Program-made: the position numbers and the translations under genes
NCBI GenBank assembly: GCA_022510785.1
Contig: JAFLSV010000017.1
Span: 1 to 41,263 of the forward strand
Length of the DNA: 41,263 nucleotides
Origin: Desulfovibrionaceae bacterium
Lineage (GTDB): Bacteria > Desulfobacterota > Desulfovibrionia > Desulfovibrionales > Desulfovibrionaceae
Direction: 5' to 3'
Notes under the pieces: model-generated
Seen by the model: only the letters and a program-made list of their open reading frames with translations
Database searches by the model: none
What the model was told of the DNA's origin: nothing
Shown here: piece after piece, positions 34,904-41,263 of the stretch
Layout of the letters: every line of letters starts with the position of its first letter
Numbering within the stretch: position 1 is the first letter of the stretch

Positions 34904-37312
34904 CTAACAGTCCGCACGCCGGGACGGGAGCGCCCGCAGGCGGCCCCATGCCGCCTGACCCAGCGAGACGGCCGCGTCGCCGGGGGGGAAGGCCAGGGGC
35001 AGCAGGGGCGTCAGTCCCCGTGCCCTCAGCGCGGAGGGCAATTCCGCAACCAGGGTGCGGTTGTTGAATACGCCGCCGCCCAGAGCCACCAGCGCCACAC
35101 CGCACTGATCCGCGCCAGCCCGCGCCCAGTCGGCCAGACCCTCGGCCAGGCCGCGGTGAAAACGCCGGGCCACACGGCCCACGGGCACGCCGGCCAGGCG
35201 ATCCGCCGCCGCCGCGCGGAACAGGGCCGCCCCATCCGCCTCCAGCAGCGGCCCCGCCGTGAACGGCAGAGCATAGGCTCCGCTTTCCGTCCAGTCCTGA
35301 GCCGCTTCCAGCAGCACGGCGGCCTGCCCTTCGTAGCTGATGGCGCCGCACAGACCGCACAGGGCCGCCACCGCGTCAAAAAGGCGGCCGCAGCTGGATG
35401 TGAGGGGGCAATTCACGCCCCGGCGCAGCATTTCGTCCAGCCGGGGCATAAGAGCGGCGCGGCCGGCCCCCCGCGCATCCGCCTCCCCCCGGAGCCAGGG
35501 CCGGGGCGCGCTGTCCGCAAGCTCCGCCTGGCGCCACAGGGCTTCCGCCGTGCGCCAGGGTTCGCGAATGGCGGCCTCGCCGCCGGGCAGGGGAAAAGGC
35601 CGTAACCGCCCCAGCCGGCGCTGAATGCCGGCCTCCGGGTGAACCAGGAGCAGTTCGCCGCCCCACAGGGTGCCATCCTCCCCCAGGCCCGATCCGTCCA
35701 GAGCCAGACCCAGCGCCGCCCCGACGTGCCCGTGCTCGGCGAGTACGGCGTGCATGTGGGCGAAATGATGCTGAAGAGTGAAAAGAGGCAGGCCGCGCTC
35801 ACGGGCAAAGGCTTCGGCCACGCGGCCGGACACATAATCAGGGTGCAGGTCGCGCACCACCAGCTGAGGTTCCAGCTTCAGCAGGGCCAGCAGATGGCGC
35901 AGGCTTTCCTCAAAAAAATCCAGGCAGCCCGGGCGGCTCAAATCCCCGATATGCTGACTGACAAAAGCCTCGCGGCCCCGGGTCAGACAAAACGTGTGCT
36001 TGAGATTGGCCCCCGCGGCAAAGACCGAATCCACCGGACTGCTCTCCGGAAAAAGCGGCAGGGCTTCGGGCACAAAGCCCCGGGCCCGACGCGCCAGCAT
36101 CACGGGCGGCCCGCCGCCCCCGGCCGATCCGTCCGCACCCGGCCCGCTCCCGTCCGCGAACAAAACGGAATCGTCCACCCTCACCAGAATATCCCGGTTG
36201 TGAAACAGAAAGACATCCGCAATATCTCCCAGGCGGGCGCGGGCTTCGCGGTTGCCAAGGCAGAGGGGTTCGCCCCCCGCGTTGCCCGAGGTCATGACCA
36301 GAGCCCTGAGCGCCTGATCCGCTCTGCCGCCCGACGCTTCGGGATGAAACAACAAATGGTGCAGGGGGGTGTACGGCAGCAGCAGGCCTATGCCACCGCT
36401 GTCTGGGGCCAGAGCGGCGGGCAGGGCGCCCGGCCGCCGGGGACAGATGACTATGGGCCGCCGGGGCGAGAGCAGCGCGGCCTCGGCCTCGGGGCCAATT
36501 TCGGCCAGGGATCGGGCGCTGTCCAAATCGGCCGCCATAACGGCCAGAGCCTTGTGCGGACGATTCTTGCGGCGCCTCAATTCCCGGATGGCCGCCACAT
36601 TGAGCGCGTCGCAGGCAAGATGAAAACCACCCAGGCCCTTGATGGCCGCCAGACGGCCCCGGCGCAGCTCATCCAGCAGGGCGGGCACGGCCAGACCGCC
36701 GTGCACGCTTTCCCTCCCCTCGCAGCGCGGCCCGTATTCCAGCCACAGTTCCGGCCCGCACACGGGACAGGCGTTGGGCTGCGCGTGAAAACGCCGATTA
36801 CGCGCATCGTGGTATTCGCGCCGGCACTCGTCGCACAGCGCAAAGCAGGCCATGCTGGTGCAGGGCCGGTCATAGGGGATGGAACGGGTGATGCTGTAGC
36901 GGGGGCCGCAGTCCGTGCAATTGGTAAAGGCATAGCCATAGCGCCGGTTGGACGGATCCAGCATGTCGGCCAGGCAGGCGTCGCACACGGCCATGTCCGG
37001 ACTGACCAGCACACAGTGCCCGCGGCCCGCGTCACCCTGGCTGACCGCAATGACAAAGGCCCCTTCATCCGCCGCCACGGGCAGGGCCGAAGCCGTCAGC
37101 GACGCGATGCGCGCCAGAGGAGGCGCGTCCGTTTTCAAACGCCGCTCAAAGAGCGCCAGCGCATCCGCGCTGCCCTGGGCCTCGATCCTCACCCCCTGCG
37201 GGGTGTTGCTCACCGTGCCGCTGAGGCCGCAGGCCAGGGCCAGCCGGTACACAAAGGGCCGAAAACCCACGCCCTGCACCTGGCCGCTTACGATATACAG
37301 CCTTCGTTCCAT
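34904..37312 (-). CDS. hypF: Carbamoyltransferase HypF (hydrogenase maturation)
   Basis: 802 residues. Domains in order: acylphosphatase (1-~90, SGQVQGVGFRPFVYRL with catalytic Arg and Asn in SNTPQGV); two zinc fingers (~105-185, CDACLADM, CTDCGPRYS, CDECRREYH, CPVCGPEL); a YrdC-like ATP-binding domain (~200-385, AIKGLGGFHLACDA, SGNAGGEPL); and a Kae1-like carbamoyltransferase domain (~430-790, LKHTFCLTRG, HHFAHMHAVLAEH, GLALDGSGLGEDGTLWGGE, ALGGGVFNNRTL). It uses carbamoyl phosphate and ATP to make the thiocarbamate on HypE that becomes the cyanide ligand of [NiFe] hydrogenase. No other hyp gene is within the window. It is the last GC-rich core gene before the accessory region. Confidence 0.97.
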   Translation of the reverse strand: MERRLYIVSGQVQGVGFRPFVYRLALACGLSGTVSNTPQGVRIEAQGSADALALFERRLKTDAPPLARIASLTASALPVAADEGAFVIAVSQGDAGRGHCVLVSPDMAVCDACLADMLDPSNRRYGYAFTNCTDCGPRYSITRSIPYDRPCTSMACFALCDECRREYHDARNRRFHAQPNACPVCGPELWLEYGPRCEGRESVHGGLAVPALLDELRRGRLAAIKGLGGFHLACDALNVAAIRELRRRKNRPHKALAVMAADLDSARSLAEIGPEAEAALLSPRRPIVICPRRPGALPAALAPDSGGIGLLLPYTPLHHLLFHPEASGGRADQALRALVMTSGNAGGEPLCLGNREARARLGDIADVFLFHNRDILVRVDDSVLFADGSGPGADGSAGGGGPPVMLARRARGFVPEALPLFPESSPVDSVFAAGANLKHTFCLTRGREAFVSQHIGDLSRPGCLDFFEESLRHLLALLKLEPQLVVRDLHPDYVSGRVAEAFARERGLPLFTLQHHFAHMHAVLAEHGHVGAALGLALDGSGLGEDGTLWGGELLLVHPEAGIQRRLGRLRPFPLPGGEAAIREPWRTAEALWRQAELADSAPRPWLRGEADARGAGRAALMPRLDEMLRRGVNCPLTSSCGRLFDAVAALCGLCGAISYEGQAAVLLEAAQDWTESGAYALPFTAGPLLEADGAALFRAAAADRLAGVPVGRVARRFHRGLAEGLADWARAGADQCGVALVALGGGVFNNRTLVAELPSALRARGLTPLLPLAFPPGDAAVSLGQAAWGRLRALPSRRADC

Positions 37313-37492
37313 CCGTGCATCCGCTCACACCGCCTGGCTCTTCCCGCACTCACCCCGCGCCGCTGAAGCGCTGACCGGGCAAGCGCGCGAATCCGCCCCT
37401 GCTGTAGCACGACGCGGGCTGCGCGGTCAAAGGCCTGGCGAGGCACGGGGCAGGGCCGGCGCATCATGGAAAGCCGCCAGAAGGACGAAAAC

Positions 37493-37526
37493 TTAATGGG
37501 TCATGACCAGGCTCAGGACTCATTAA
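37493..37526. repeat. Inverted repeat at the composition boundary
   Basis: TTAATG (37493-37498) and CATTAA (37521-37526) face each other, and GGTCATGACC (37499-37508) is a perfect 10-bp palindrome just inside. It lies exactly where the GC-rich sequence ends, next to the IS5 remnant, and may be part of an element terminus. Confidence 0.35.
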
Positions 37527-37555
37527 CGATACAAGATGACAATGGCAGCAATTCA

Positions 37556-37934
37556 ATTTGCATTCATGCCGCCTTTTGTGCGTCCGATACAGCGGGAAAG
37601 GCCCCTTTTTTCAGCAGACTTTCCGATGTTTAGTATGCCTTGAGGTGAGCATCATCCATCATCAATCGGGTTGCGGAGCCATTTTACTCAACAAGCTCAG
37701 CGAAAATTTTGTTAAAGACCCTCAACATGCTCCAGTGGATAAAACAGTTGTAAAGTGTCTTGCATGATCCATACTCGGGCTTGGCATCTTTCCATTGCAG
37801 GCCTTCCTGATGACATACATGATCCCGCTGATGATGCGCCTGTCATCAATCCTTGGAACACCATGAGACCGGGGAAAGTAGCGCTTGATACGGGCAATCC
37901 GGGCATGCGAAAGATAAAAAAGTTCCTTCGTCAA
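37556..37934 (-). pseudogene. IS5-family transposase remnant, frameshifted and truncated
   Basis: Read on the minus strand from about 37934, the frame gives TKELFYLSHARIARIKRYF, then PRSHGVPRIDDRRIISGIMY and VIRKA, the N-terminus of an IS5-type transposase. The usual continuation LQWKDAKPEYG ... KTLYNCFIHWSMLRVFNKIF is in a shifted frame after 37799-37803, where one base seems lost. That frame stops at 37684-37686 (FAELVE-stop). Weaker matches continue (LMMDDAHLKAY, then SLLKKGAFP, and GRTKGGMNAN) in changing frames to about 37556. The catalytic C-terminal half is absent. The first codon is TTG, perhaps a mutated ATG. Confidence 0.75.
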
Positions 37935-38225
37935 ACGCTGCGGCAGCTTGAAGAGGAAAACTCCAGACTCAAAAAATAGTGGCCGAGCAGGCGCTGGGCA
38001 TCTCCATCCACAAGAATGTCTTGGCAAAAAACTTCTGAGGGTTGCGTCATGCCGGGAGTCAGTGCGGATGGAACGGCTGTACCGTAAGAAAAGTCTGCCC
38101 TTGCCTCCCCTTCCTCGCAGCCACCCTCAGTGTGCTACAGTTATGGCAACCAACGCCGATGGCCCTGACGAACCATGGGCTAAGGTATGCAGACACAGCC
38201 CCCCGCTCTGGGATTAAAGCCGTGA
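37935..38225 (+). pseudogene. IS3-family transposase remnant (end of OrfA, decayed OrfB start)
   Basis: TLRQLEEENSRLKK (37935-37976) runs into a stop; the next frame continues VAEQALGISIHKN and VLAKNF up to a stop near 38037. This is the usual leucine-zipper end of an IS3-type OrfA with one frameshift. Further fragments such as FLAATLSV and NADGPDEP in mixed frames resemble the start of OrfB but are too degraded to be sure. The fragment begins exactly where the opposing IS5 remnant starts, suggesting one element landed in the other. Confidence 0.5.
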
Positions 38226-38275
38226 TGACGGGTAAAAAACTGGCAGCGCTTACCTGGAAAGCTCAAAAATCAACC

Positions 38276-38304
38276 TTGACTTCTTTTCGCTTAAAAGCTA
38301 CCCT
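38276..38304 (+). promoter_or_regulatory. Possible promoter of the toxin-antitoxin pair
   Basis: TTGACT (38276-38281, 5/6) stands 17 bases before TACCCT (38299-38304, only 3/6). The leader would be very short. Weak evidence. Confidence 0.25.
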
Positions 38305-38310
38305 ATCTCC

Positions 38311-38637
38311 ATGGAAATCATCCACTACCTCACAGAAGACGGCGTTGACCTATACCAGAGGTGGATGGACGGATTGCGGGACACACGCGCCAAAGTTGCC
38401 ATTTTGCGCAGGATTGACCGCGCCGCCGCCGGCAACTTTGGCGATCACAAATTTTGCCGTGACGGTGTGTATGAAATGCGCATCGACCTCGGGCCAGGGT
38501 ATCGCGTCTACTACTTTCAGCACCAGGGACAGCTTGTGGTTGTGCTATGCGGCGGCGACAAACAGACGCAGGACGCCGATATCAGCCGGGCAGTCGCCTG
38601 TCGTGCCGACTTTTTGCGCCGGATGAACAAGCCCTGA
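38311..38637 (+). CDS. HI1419-type toxin of a type II toxin-antitoxin system (RelE/HigB superfamily)
   Basis: 108 residues. The Gp49/HigB-like toxin fold is recognised by HKFCRDGVYEMRIDLGPGYR, followed by VYYFQHQGQLVVVLCGGDK and QTQDADI; the GPGYR and GGDK-x-x-Q-x-x-DI motifs are typical of the upstream partner in HI1419/HI1420 pairs. RelE-like toxins cut mRNA, mostly at the ribosome. The gene comes first, as usual for this subgroup, with 34 bases before the antitoxin. The ribosome site before the ATG is poor. An earlier start is unlikely because the upstream sequence is IS debris. Confidence 0.88.
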   Translation: MEIIHYLTEDGVDLYQRWMDGLRDTRAKVAILRRIDRAAAGNFGDHKFCRDGVYEMRIDLGPGYRVYYFQHQGQLVVVLCGGDKQTQDADISRAVACRADFLRRMNKP

Positions 38638-38671
38638 AGAGCAAGCTCTGACGGACATGCAAGGAGAATGT

Positions 38672-38977
38672 ATGAGTACTCCCTATATTTCCCACGAAGA
38701 AGCCACTATTGAAAGCTTTAAGAACGACCATGAATATGCCGTGGAATACCTGAATGCCGTGCTTGAAGACGGCACTCAGGAAGAGCTCATGCTGGCATTG
38801 CGCCGTATTGCCTCGGCCTACGGCATGAAGAACATCGCCGAAACAGCACACCTGAATCCCAAAACCCTCTACCGCACGCTTTCTCCAACGGGTAATCCCG
38901 AACTCAGAAATTTTAAAGCCATTTTGGGAGCCATGGGGATGCGGCTGGCAGTGATGCCACTCACCAATACCGCGTAG
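38672..38977 (+). CDS. HI1420-type antitoxin (HTH)
   Basis: 101 residues from the ATG at 38672; AAGGAG lies 5 bases upstream. It is the downstream partner: YLNAVLEDGTQEELMLALRR, then IASAYGMKNIAETAHLNPKT with a helix-turn-helix, and a closing LGAMGMRLAV. It neutralises the toxin and probably represses the operon through its HTH. Both genes look intact. Confidence 0.88.
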   Translation: MSTPYISHEEATIESFKNDHEYAVEYLNAVLEDGTQEELMLALRRIASAYGMKNIAETAHLNPKTLYRTLSPTGNPELRNFKAILGAMGMRLAVMPLTNTA

Positions 38978-39020
38978 CCCAGGAAAAGCCTCCATTCAAG
39001 GCATCAGGTAAGGGGACGGC

Positions 39021-39443
39021 ATGGAAGACGATATTGCCTTTTTTGAGGACCACGGCATCCGCCGCGTGTACGATGAGGACGCGGAAGTCTGGTATTTTTC
39101 GGTCGTGGATATTATCGGCGTTCTGACAGAGCAGCCCGACACGGCTCGGGCAAGAACCTATTGGAAGGTCTTGAAAAACCGACTGAAAAAAGAAGGCAGT
39201 GAGGTGGTTACAAAATGTAACCAACAGAAGCTAACCCTAGGACGGCAAGAAAAGACTCAATATGGCCAGCACCGAAGCCCTCTTGTGTCTCGTCAAGTCC
39301 ATCTTCAGGGTCGAACCAGGGCATCAAACCCACAACAGCAAGAGTTCTCATGGCTCTCTCGACTGACAGAGCCAGAAGTATGCCAAGCCGCACATCAACT
39401 CTTTCAGCAGTCAGAAATCATTGAAGTATCTTTGGCATCATAA
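39021..39443 (+). pseudogene. RhuM/DinD (Bro-N-like) gene fragment, frameshifted
   Basis: The first ~70 residues (GIRRVYDEDAEVWYFSVVDI, then IGVLTEQ, YWKVLKNRLKKEGSEVVTKC) match the N-terminus of phage-antirepressor-like RhuM/DinD proteins. After about 39235 the frame loses similarity. In another frame the expected continuation appears: DGKKRLNMASTEALL, then CLVKSIFRVEPGH (39241-39310), close to the family DGKxRLTDVANTExLLRLVQSI. The rest of the family's length is missing. The open frame to 39443 is therefore an artefact after a frameshift, and the gene is broken. Confidence 0.7.
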
Positions 39444-39570
39444 ATGAAAGATTAGCATCAGTAACCACTGATAGAAAAGATATCTCGCAAAAAAATTATG
39501 TATCAATAATATCAAGATAAGTACTGACACAAAGTAGTGAGCCAAGATTTATTAGAGTATGCATATAATG
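39444..39570. other. AT-rich spacer with no recognised feature
   Basis: 127 bases between the RhuM/DinD pseudogene and the end of the ApeA-like gene. Strongly AT-rich; no terminator with a convincing stem is seen. Confidence 0.4.
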
Positions 39571-40920
39571 TCATAGGTTTGGCTTCAAGCGATTCTCATA
39601 GAAAGATTGTGAAAATGGAAAATGAGGATTACGCGAAAGCCTGTGGGCAAGATACCGATCATCTTTAAAATATTCTTTTGCAATCAAAATATATAAAAAT
39701 GCGAAAACTGATACTTTGTAATTATATATCTCCATATAGTCGTTTATTATATTCATTATGCCTTTTTTAACATTTGACTGATCAAGGTGTGCATAATAAT
39801 TCCTAATATTAACAATAGTACTAATATATTCGTTTAATGCAGTTACTTTTTCACTTCGCGGTAATATTATAAAATGTGAACTTAATTGCTCATCAAGGTA
39901 CGATTCCAATAGCTGAGTAATTTTGTCCTTTAAATTAACTTCATTTGTATGTGATATTGAATTTTTAATATTTAATTTTATATCATCATTTATTTCCAGT
40001 GAATCAATATATCTTAATATATCATTACATATACTTTTAAAATATTTTTTCTCAAAATTTGTACTTTGAAGATTTTTATTTTCTTTTACAATGATTCTAA
40101 AAAATCCTTCTATAGCATGTATACATGTAACTAGACCCCTAGCAGAATCAAAATCATCATAAGTAAGTATTTCGAATACTACTCTTATTTGTTCTTCAAA
40201 TCTTAAAAATATGTCAGACCATTTTTTAAGTAAATTTTCCCCTATCCGTGGTAATATTTCATATTCATAATTTGGTATCTTTTTATCTGAAGATGTCCTG
40301 TGAAGGAGAGTTATAATATTTGTAGATGAGGAATTATTTTTTATTTTAAGATGATTATATATTATGTTTACTCGATTACAGTATAAAAATACAAAGAAAC
40401 ATCTTAATTCATACAATATATCAAGAGATTCCTGAATACTTATGGGTTTATTAAAATCTACTGTACATTTTATTTCTCTTTTTCCATCGGAATCCACTGC
40501 GCAAGAAAAACTCAGGTTTCCATATCTGGAAATTTCTTCAGTGAGCTCTTCGTCATCTATAACCATCATAGAGTCAAAACATGACAGTTTAAAAACTATA
40601 CCATCAAATTTTTGTTCAGAATCATTGAGTAGTTGCCCTTCGATTAAGGCTTGATTATATGCTATTTTCAAATTTATATAATTTTCTTTACCTCTATTTA
40701 TAGATTTATAATAACATTTATATAAAGTTATATTATAATTTTTTGTTTCTCCAGTGACATAAAATACTTTATTTTGAATTTTATTTATTATATTTATATC
40801 ACACAAAACAGATAATATATATTCATCAATATCAATTTCTCCATATGCAATTTCATTTGTGCCATCTTCAAAATGAAGATACCATTTTCCTTCAATAATT
40901 TTTTCATTTATATCAAACAT
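39571..40920 (-). CDS. apeA: ApeA-like HEPN-domain protein, probable anti-phage defence
   Basis: 449 residues from the ATG at 40920, set by AAAGGAG 8 bases upstream; the frame extends further but without a start signal. The N-terminus IIEGKWYLHFEDGTNEIAYG, then EIDIDEY fits the ApeA N-terminal domain (typical G-x-W-x-L start and a short G-x-L/I strand). The C-terminal half is helical, with an ApeA-type HEPN domain containing R373-N-Y-Y-A-H378, the R-x4-H active-site motif of HEPN ribonucleases. ApeA has been reported as a single-gene anti-phage system in E. coli and is thought to act by abortive infection, probably through RNA cleavage. The gene is extremely AT-rich compared with the host, a clear sign of transfer. 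It lies 114 bases downstream of a restriction-type gene on the same strand. Exact target unknown. Confidence 0.72.
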   Translation of the reverse strand: MFDINEKIIEGKWYLHFEDGTNEIAYGEIDIDEYILSVLCDINIINKIQNKVFYVTGETKNYNITLYKCYYKSINRGKENYINLKIAYNQALIEGQLLNDSEQKFDGIVFKLSCFDSMMVIDDEELTEEISRYGNLSFSCAVDSDGKREIKCTVDFNKPISIQESLDILYELRCFFVFLYCNRVNIIYNHLKIKNNSSSTNIITLLHRTSSDKKIPNYEYEILPRIGENLLKKWSDIFLRFEEQIRVVFEILTYDDFDSARGLVTCIHAIEGFFRIIVKENKNLQSTNFEKKYFKSICNDILRYIDSLEINDDIKLNIKNSISHTNEVNLKDKITQLLESYLDEQLSSHFIILPRSEKVTALNEYISTIVNIRNYYAHLDQSNVKKGIMNIINDYMEIYNYKVSVFAFLYILIAKEYFKDDRYLAHRLSRNPHFPFSQSFYENRLKPNL

Positions 40921-41034
40921 AGATTTTACTCCTTTAGTTAGCAGTCTTACATTTTCTATCGTCATCGACAGACGTACCAGTAAAGCATTCAATATTGATT
41001 GTTCAATAGACTCTGGATGAAATTAAAAGTTTCC

Positions 41035-41263
41035 TCATTCAGATTTATTCCTTTGTGTATACTGCAATGGCAAAGAGCACTCAGGCATCATCTGGGTGTT
41101 TCTAACAGCCTTCCACCCCGCCGCATCCGTGTGGGCGACCATGTGATAGCTGATCCTGCTGGCCTTGAGCATGTCTTCGGCAAAGGCCTTTTTGGCTAGC
41201 ACATCCCGGTCATCCATCATGTTCTGGGCCTTGACTTCCACCACCAGCCACTCGCCGTCCCTG
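41035..41263 (-). CDS. C-terminal end of a probable restriction enzyme / DEAD-type helicase (5' end outside window)
   Basis: Only the last 75 residues are visible; the frame is open to the window edge. The stretch GEWLVVEVKAQNMMDD, followed by RDVLAKKAFAEDMLKASRI and SYHMVAHTDA, resembles the C-terminal end of type III Res-like / BPTD_3080-type restriction endonucleases, where VEVKAxNxxDD and a trailing Lys/Ala helix occur. The E-V-K core is also a PD-(D/E)XK-like motif, so it may be the nuclease site. Its GC content is higher than that of the ApeA-like gene, so the two may have different origins. The assignment rests on a short segment. Confidence 0.45.
   Translation of the reverse strand, partial: RDGEWLVVEVKAQNMMDDRDVLAKKAFAEDMLKASRISYHMVAHTDAAGWKAVRNTQMMPECSLPLQYTQRNKSE

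Larger units (their letters stand above)
37490..41263. other. Accessory region of low GC content and mobile debris
   Basis: From about 37.49 kb the composition changes from strongly GC-rich to balanced, and from 39.4 kb to strongly AT-rich. Contents are broken transposases, a toxin-antitoxin pair, a broken phage-type gene, a HEPN gene and a restriction-type gene. No tRNA gene, integrase or clear att site is seen. Confidence 0.75.

Noticed and set aside
37558..37767. Plus-strand 69-residue frame
   Set aside because: It mirrors the decayed IS5 transposase on the minus strand.
39208..39393. Minus-strand 61-residue frame opposite the RhuM/DinD remnant
   Set aside because: No start signal or family match; the plus strand explains the region.

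Overview
The window is a GC-rich bacterial chromosome segment with a sharply different, AT-rich right end. The gene set points to a Desulfovibrionaceae-type anaerobe (inferred, no marker gene is present). It includes a LUD/FeS/CCG lactate-oxidation protein next to an LldP lactate permease, a Tat-exported molybdoenzyme operon, a HypF hydrogenase maturation factor, and a SahR-type regulator in front of ahcY.

Layout. 1-3419: the 3' end of a lactate-oxidation iron-sulfur protein, then lactate permease and a terminator. 3525-6898 (minus): a Tim44-like exported protein and an MltD-like lytic transglycosylase with five LysM repeats. 7233-13871: an envelope and ribosome-stress group made of an RlmB-type rRNA methyltransferase, glmS, an OmpH/Skp chaperone, an MltC-like transglycosylase, long-form hpf and rapZ. 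13939-14388 (minus): a small exported protein of unknown function. 14500-20567: a PAS-LuxR regulator, a TorD-like chaperone and a three-subunit Tat-dependent molybdopterin oxidoreductase (catalytic, 4x[4Fe-4S] and membrane subunits). 20757-21416 (minus): a membrane-anchored CZB-type zinc-binding protein that lacks any signalling module. 21919-29640: phosphofructokinase, addA and addB, with overlapping start/stop codons. 29827-31503: a soluble three-PAS diguanylate cyclase, closed by a 28-bp perfect palindrome. 31633-34080 (minus): ahcY and sahR behind a visible promoter and candidate operator. 34279-37312 (minus): a DUF3574 protein and hypF.

From about 37.49 kb the composition changes. The rest is accessory DNA: decayed IS5 and IS3 transposase pieces, an HI1419/HI1420-type toxin-antitoxin pair, a frameshifted RhuM/DinD (Bro-N-like) gene, a very AT-rich ApeA-like HEPN protein, and the 3' end of a probable restriction enzyme/helicase at the right edge. 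This looks like the edge of a defence island inserted downstream of hypF.

Points most worth a second look: the molybdoenzyme has Cys rather than Ser at the likely Mo-ligand position; the CZB protein stands alone between two membrane helices; the sahR promoter and operator can be read directly; pfk and addAB are translationally overlapped; and the HEPN gene sits in a region of mobile debris. No system with completely unknown components was found.
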